Assembly: GCA_910587555.1 (NCBI GenBank)
Contig: CAJULV010000012.1
Span: forward strand, 1 to 64,000
Direction of reading: 5' to 3'
DNA from: an uncultured Acetatifactor sp.
GTDB taxonomy: Bacteria > Bacillota > Clostridia > Lachnospirales > Lachnospiraceae
DNA: 64,000 nt
Part shown: positions 60,782 to 64,000 of the stretch, in pieces
Layout of the letters: each line of letters begins with the position of its first letter
Position numbering within the stretch: the stretch's first letter is position 1
Translations under genes and position numbers: made by a program
Notes under the pieces: model-generated
The model's database searches: none
The model's input: the letters and a program-made list of their open reading frames with translations, nothing else
What the model was told of the DNA's origin: nothing

Positions 60782-62791
60782 ATGGAAAGAGAACGGAAGC
60801 AGTACAGGCAGCCGGGGAAAAGCAATCTGTTGGAGAATCTGTTTATCGTGATTCTCTCATTCTATCCGCTCCGCCATATGGGGTGGGGACTGGATTTATG
60901 GGATACCGGATATAATTATGCGAATTTTCAATATATGGGGACGGAGCACATGGATCCCATGTGGCTGTTCTCCACTTATCTGGCAAATGTGGCGGGCAGC
61001 TGGCTGACAGGCCTGCCTGGGGCGGATACGCTGCGGGGGATGAACCTGTACACCGGGCTTTTTGTAAGCGTCCTGGCCCTGACGGGTTATTTTTTCTGTA
61101 CCAGGAAGCTGAAAATGCCCGGATGGATCGCTTTTGCGGGAGAGATGGCGGCAATCAGCCTGTGTTGGTGTCCCACGGCGCTTTTATACAATTACCTGAC
61201 ATATGTGTTTTTCCTGGGGGCCTTTATCCTGCTCTACCTGGGATTGACCAAAGAGAAAAACGGATTCCTGACAGGTGCGGGCGTCCTGCTGGGGGCAAAC
61301 GTGCTGGTGCGGTTCTCCAATCTTCCGGAGATGGCGATGATACTGGCCGTCTGGGCGTATGATGTCATCCTGTGGCTGGAGGAGCGGAAGGCGCCGGCGG
61401 CGGGCATGGGGCGTTCCAGGGGGGGAAAACACTCCGGGGGACAGCAGGCAGGAACAGCTTTCCGGCAGCGGATAGTCAGGCATACGTTACGGTGTTTTCT
61501 GGGTTATGGGGGAACCGTAGCGGTGCTGCTGAACTATATCCATATCCGTTATGGGATAGACGCTTATTTTCAGGGAATTGCCGGACTCTTTGCCATGACG
61601 GACACGGCGGCGGACTACAAACCCACCGCAATGATTATGGGAATTGTGGGGCGCTATGCGGAACACCTGTACTGGGCTGCCAGAATGGGGGTTATTCTGC
61701 TGGGAGGCGTGGTGCTGTTTGCGGCGGCAGGATGGCTGGAGGGACGGCTGACAGGGCGCGGCAGGGGCGTTGCTGCAGGGAAGCCGGAAAATGCAGGGAA
61801 ATTAGGCGCTGCCGCGGATATTTCCGAAAAGCCGGTGAGATTCCTGCGTATGGGGACAAGGATTTTATGGGCAGCGGTTTGTGTCGCAATGATTGCCTGG
61901 CTGTATAGAAGGGAGTATTGTTCTTTCCTATTCTACAGCTATGATCCCATCATAAGGCCCGGCACCATGTTTCTGATGCTGGCCATGCTGATTGCCGCCA
62001 TCCGTATCTTCCATAGAGACAGCCCGCGGGAAGAAAAGCTGGTCAGCGGCATGGTGGCACTGGTTATCCTCCTGACGCCCATCGGCAGCAACAACGGCGT
62101 AATGCCTGCCATGAACAACCTGTTTGTGGCGGCGCCTTATACGCTGTGGGAGAGCTGGCGGTTTCTTCGGAAGGCAGGGGAGAAAAGGCTGAAATGCGGC
62201 CTGGTGATATCCTCTTTTCCTGCAAAGGGGATTCTGACGGCATTCCTGGCATTGTGCCTGTTCCAGTTCGGCGGGTTCGGCGCGGGGTTTGCCTTTGCCG
62301 AGGCTACGGGCATACAGGATGCCAATGCTTATGTGGAAAATAATGCCGTTTTGAAAAATATCAAGATGAGTCCGGAAAAGGCCCAATGGATGACGGAGCT
62401 GAGTGAATTTGTCAATGAGGCCGGGCTGGAGGGAAAGGAACTCATTACGTACGGGTATATTCCGGCGCTGTCCTACTATCTTCAGATGCCGCCGGCCTTC
62501 AATGCCTGGTGTGACCTGGCTTCCTACCGTTCGGAGTCTATGGAGGGGGAACTGGCCGAGCTGGAGGGGCTGATTACGGAAAAGGGCCTGGAGAAGCCGG
62601 TCATTATCCTGGAAGACAGCTATGCATTATACAGGGAGGAATGTGAGGGGGATATTTCCCTGTTCCCGCTTTCCGGGGAAAAAAGGCAGAAGATAGGCGC
62701 GGATTCGAAATGGATGCTGCTGATGGCGTTTATGGATAAAATGGGGTATGAATGTACGTTTCGGAATGTGAAGTTCGGGGTTTACCAGTAA
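60782..62791 (+). CDS. large multi-pass membrane protein, GT-C-like
   Basis: Protein of 669 aa with about twelve membrane segments. The first luminal loop starts LRHMGWGLDLWDTGYNYANF, with an acidic D residue placed as in GT-C glycosyltransferases that use lipid-linked sugars. A soluble C-terminal domain of about 130 residues follows (from about 540). ATG 60782 follows GGGAG; the frame opens at 60683 inside the acyltransferase gene. Pairing with an acyltransferase suggests decoration of cell-surface polysaccharide. The family is not certain. Confidence 0.65.
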   Translation: MERERKQYRQPGKSNLLENLFIVILSFYPLRHMGWGLDLWDTGYNYANFQYMGTEHMDPMWLFSTYLANVAGSWLTGLPGADTLRGMNLYTGLFVSVLALTGYFFCTRKLKMPGWIAFAGEMAAISLCWCPTALLYNYLTYVFFLGAFILLYLGLTKEKNGFLTGAGVLLGANVLVRFSNLPEMAMILAVWAYDVILWLEERKAPAAGMGRSRGGKHSGGQQAGTAFRQRIVRHTLRCFLGYGGTVAVLLNYIHIRYGIDAYFQGIAGLFAMTDTAADYKPTAMIMGIVGRYAEHLYWAARMGVILLGGVVLFAAAGWLEGRLTGRGRGVAAGKPENAGKLGAAADISEKPVRFLRMGTRILWAAVCVAMIAWLYRREYCSFLFYSYDPIIRPGTMFLMLAMLIAAIRIFHRDSPREEKLVSGMVALVILLTPIGSNNGVMPAMNNLFVAAPYTLWESWRFLRKAGEKRLKCGLVISSFPAKGILTAFLALCLFQFGGFGAGFAFAEATGIQDANAYVENNAVLKNIKMSPEKAQWMTELSEFVNEAGLEGKELITYGYIPALSYYLQMPPAFNAWCDLASYRSESMEGELAELEGLITEKGLEKPVIILEDSYALYREECEGDISLFPLSGEKRQKIGADSKWMLLMAFMDKMGYECTFRNVKFGVYQ

Positions 62792-62797
62792 GGCCGA

Positions 62798-62833
62798 AGG
62801 CCCGCAGCTTACAGCAGCTGCAGGCCTTTTTTC
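62798..62833 (+). terminator. intrinsic terminator, GT-C-like gene (overlaps asnA end)
   Basis: AGGCC and GCAGC (62798-62808) pair with GCTGC and GGCCT (62817-62827), with single-base bulges, and T6 follows. It overlaps the last codons of the convergent asnA gene. Confidence 0.8.
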
Positions 62834-63819
62834 GCGGCTTCCTCCATGATTTCATCGGGCCAGAGGGAACACTGCACCTCGCCGATATGTGCCTTGCGGA
62901 GGAAGAACATACAGATGCGGGACTGGCCGATACCGCCGCCGATGGTGTAGGGTACTTCCTCATTGATGACCGCCTGGTGGAAGGGCAGCCCGGCGCGGTC
63001 CATACAGCCTGAGGCCTCCAGCTGGGAGAGCAGTGCTGCCCTGTCCACCCGGATGCCCATGCTGGACAGCTCCAGGGCAATGTCCAGGACAGGATAGTAG
63101 ACGATGATGTCCGCGTTCAAAGCCCAGTCGTCATAGTCCGGCGCACGCCCGTCATGGGGCTTGCCGTTCCCCAGGGCGCCTCCGATCTGCATTACACAGA
63201 CCGCGCCCTTTGCCTTGGCGATATAATATTCCCGCTCCTTGGGGGTATTGTTGGGGAACATTTCCTCCAGCTCGGCGGTGGTGACGAAAAAAATGTCGTG
63301 GGGAAGTATTTCCTCAATGTAGTCATAATGGATGGCCATGTATTTCTCGGTTTTGCGCAATACCTTGTAGACGGTGCGCACCGTGTCCTTCAGCGTTTCC
63401 AGATTGCGGGCATCCCTGTGGATGATTTTTTCCCAGTCCCACTGGTCCACATAGATGGAATGGATGTTGTCCGCCTCCTCATCCCTGCGGATGGCGCTCA
63501 TATCCGTATAAAGCCCTTCTCCGACGGAAAATCCATACTTCTTCAGGGCGAAGCGTTTCCATTTTGCCAGGGAATGCACGATTTCCGCCTCACGGCCGTC
63601 CTGGTATTTGATGTCGAAAGCCACGGGACGCTCTACACCGTTTAAATTGTCGTTCAGGCCGGATTTGGGGTCTACCATGAGAGGGGCGGATACCCTCAGG
63701 AGATGGAGGCGCTCCGCAAGCAGGCTCTGAAAGAAATCCTTGACCATCTTGATTGCCACCTGGGTATCGTACAGGTTTAATCCGGATTCGTAATTCTGAG
63801 GTATTGAAAAGTTTGACAT
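62809..63819 (-). CDS. asnA: aspartate-ammonia ligase
   Basis: Asparagine synthetase A of 336 aa, making asparagine from aspartate, ammonia and ATP. Recognised by VQVAIKMVKDFFQSLLAERL-like start, RVSAPLMVDPKSGLNDNLNG, YTDMSAIRRDEEADNIHSIY, VDQWDWEKII and the C-terminal GGGIGQSRICMFFLRKAHIGEVQ, which is a class II aminoacyl-tRNA-synthetase-like fold with motif 3 arginine. GAAGGAAAA precedes the ATG. Single gene, convergent with the membrane protein. Confidence 0.96.
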   Translation of the reverse strand: MSNFSIPQNYESGLNLYDTQVAIKMVKDFFQSLLAERLHLLRVSAPLMVDPKSGLNDNLNGVERPVAFDIKYQDGREAEIVHSLAKWKRFALKKYGFSVGEGLYTDMSAIRRDEEADNIHSIYVDQWDWEKIIHRDARNLETLKDTVRTVYKVLRKTEKYMAIHYDYIEEILPHDIFFVTTAELEEMFPNNTPKEREYYIAKAKGAVCVMQIGGALGNGKPHDGRAPDYDDWALNADIIVYYPVLDIALELSSMGIRVDRAALLSQLEASGCMDRAGLPFHQAVINEEVPYTIGGGIGQSRICMFFLRKAHIGEVQCSLWPDEIMEEAAKKGLQLL

Positions 63820-63934
63820 ATGCTGTTTTCCTTCTTTCTGATTTTCGTTCCGCAGGTATCCGGTTGGATTCCTATCCTATTTAAACGCTTTTCGGGAGAT
63901 TTTGCAAGGGTTTTTCTTTATTTTGGGAGAGGAA

Positions 63935-63963
63935 TTTACAATTCGGAAACATTTCTGTATTAT
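63935..63963 (+). promoter_or_regulatory. candidate promoter reading off the right end
   Basis: TTTACA (63935-63940), a 17-base spacer and TATTAT (63958-63963), pointing to a gene beyond the window. The gap between asnA and the window end otherwise shows nothing. Confidence 0.5.
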
Positions 63964-64000
63964 AAGGATAAGGGGTAAGATACCTTTTGGACCCGGCATC

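Overview
The window looks like chromosomal DNA of an anaerobic, gut-type Firmicute, most likely Lachnospiraceae (Clostridium cluster XIVa). The evidence is a complete butyryl-CoA gene set (thiolase, crotonase, 3-hydroxybutyryl-CoA dehydrogenase, butyryl-CoA dehydrogenase, EtfB, EtfA), strong AGGAGG ribosome sites, BceRS-AB style antibiotic sensing, CotH/VTC/DUF4956 genes, and fucoside plus unsaturated-uronate catabolism. The assignment is inference from gene content; there is no 16S rRNA or tRNA in the window.

Layout. 1-4.8 kb: two-component system and a CcmA-type ABC exporter with two permeases. 4.8-6.7 kb: repeats, a truncated PBECR4-like ORF and a WYL regulator. 6.9-12.7 kb: an unassigned accessory cluster with a radical SAM/SPASM-like protein, a membrane protein, a SplB-like radical SAM enzyme, a dihydroorotate-dehydrogenase-like flavoprotein, a disrupted small gene, a lipoprotein and an ATP-grasp protein. 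12.8-19.9 kb: fucose/fucoside island with MFS transporter, FucU, aldo/keto reductase, zinc dehydrogenase, AraC regulator and GH29 fucosidase. 20-25.9 kb: lipoprotein and a BceRS-BceAB module with a candidate operator. 26.2-30.3 kb: tightly coupled VTC-domain, DUF4956, CotH and polysaccharide deacetylase operon. 30.4-33.7 kb: large hybrid histidine kinase.

33.8-40.5 kb: butyrate pathway cluster, with a Rex-like site near its promoter and repeats or hairpins in most of its intergenic gaps. 40.8-44.3 kb: YkgJ-type cysteine cluster protein, D-Ala-D-Ala carboxypeptidase and a two-subunit L-serine dehydratase. 44.45-44.84 kb: RNase P RNA with a clear promoter. 45.2-50.3 kb: chemotaxis receptor, a cytoplasmic BMP-domain protein with a ParB-like N-terminus, and a metallophosphoesterase. 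50.4-57.4 kb: sugar isomerase, AraC regulator and kduI-kduD-rpiB-eda-kdgK, which together take 5-keto-4-deoxyuronate to pyruvate and glyceraldehyde 3-phosphate. 57.6-62.8 kb: PadR with a DUF1700/DUF4097 protein, an acyltransferase and a large membrane protein. 62.8-63.8 kb: AsnA.

The most interesting unexplained signal is a family of long leader hairpins sharing a conserved 29-nt tail placed directly before the Shine-Dalgarno sequence. One clear copy precedes etfA and two near-identical tandem copies precede the 50.7-kb isomerase gene; looser relatives precede the bceR-like and bceA-like genes. The arms differ in sequence between loci but keep pairing, which suggests a structured RNA leader. 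The second candidate is the 6.9-12.7 kb radical SAM cluster with its broken small gene.
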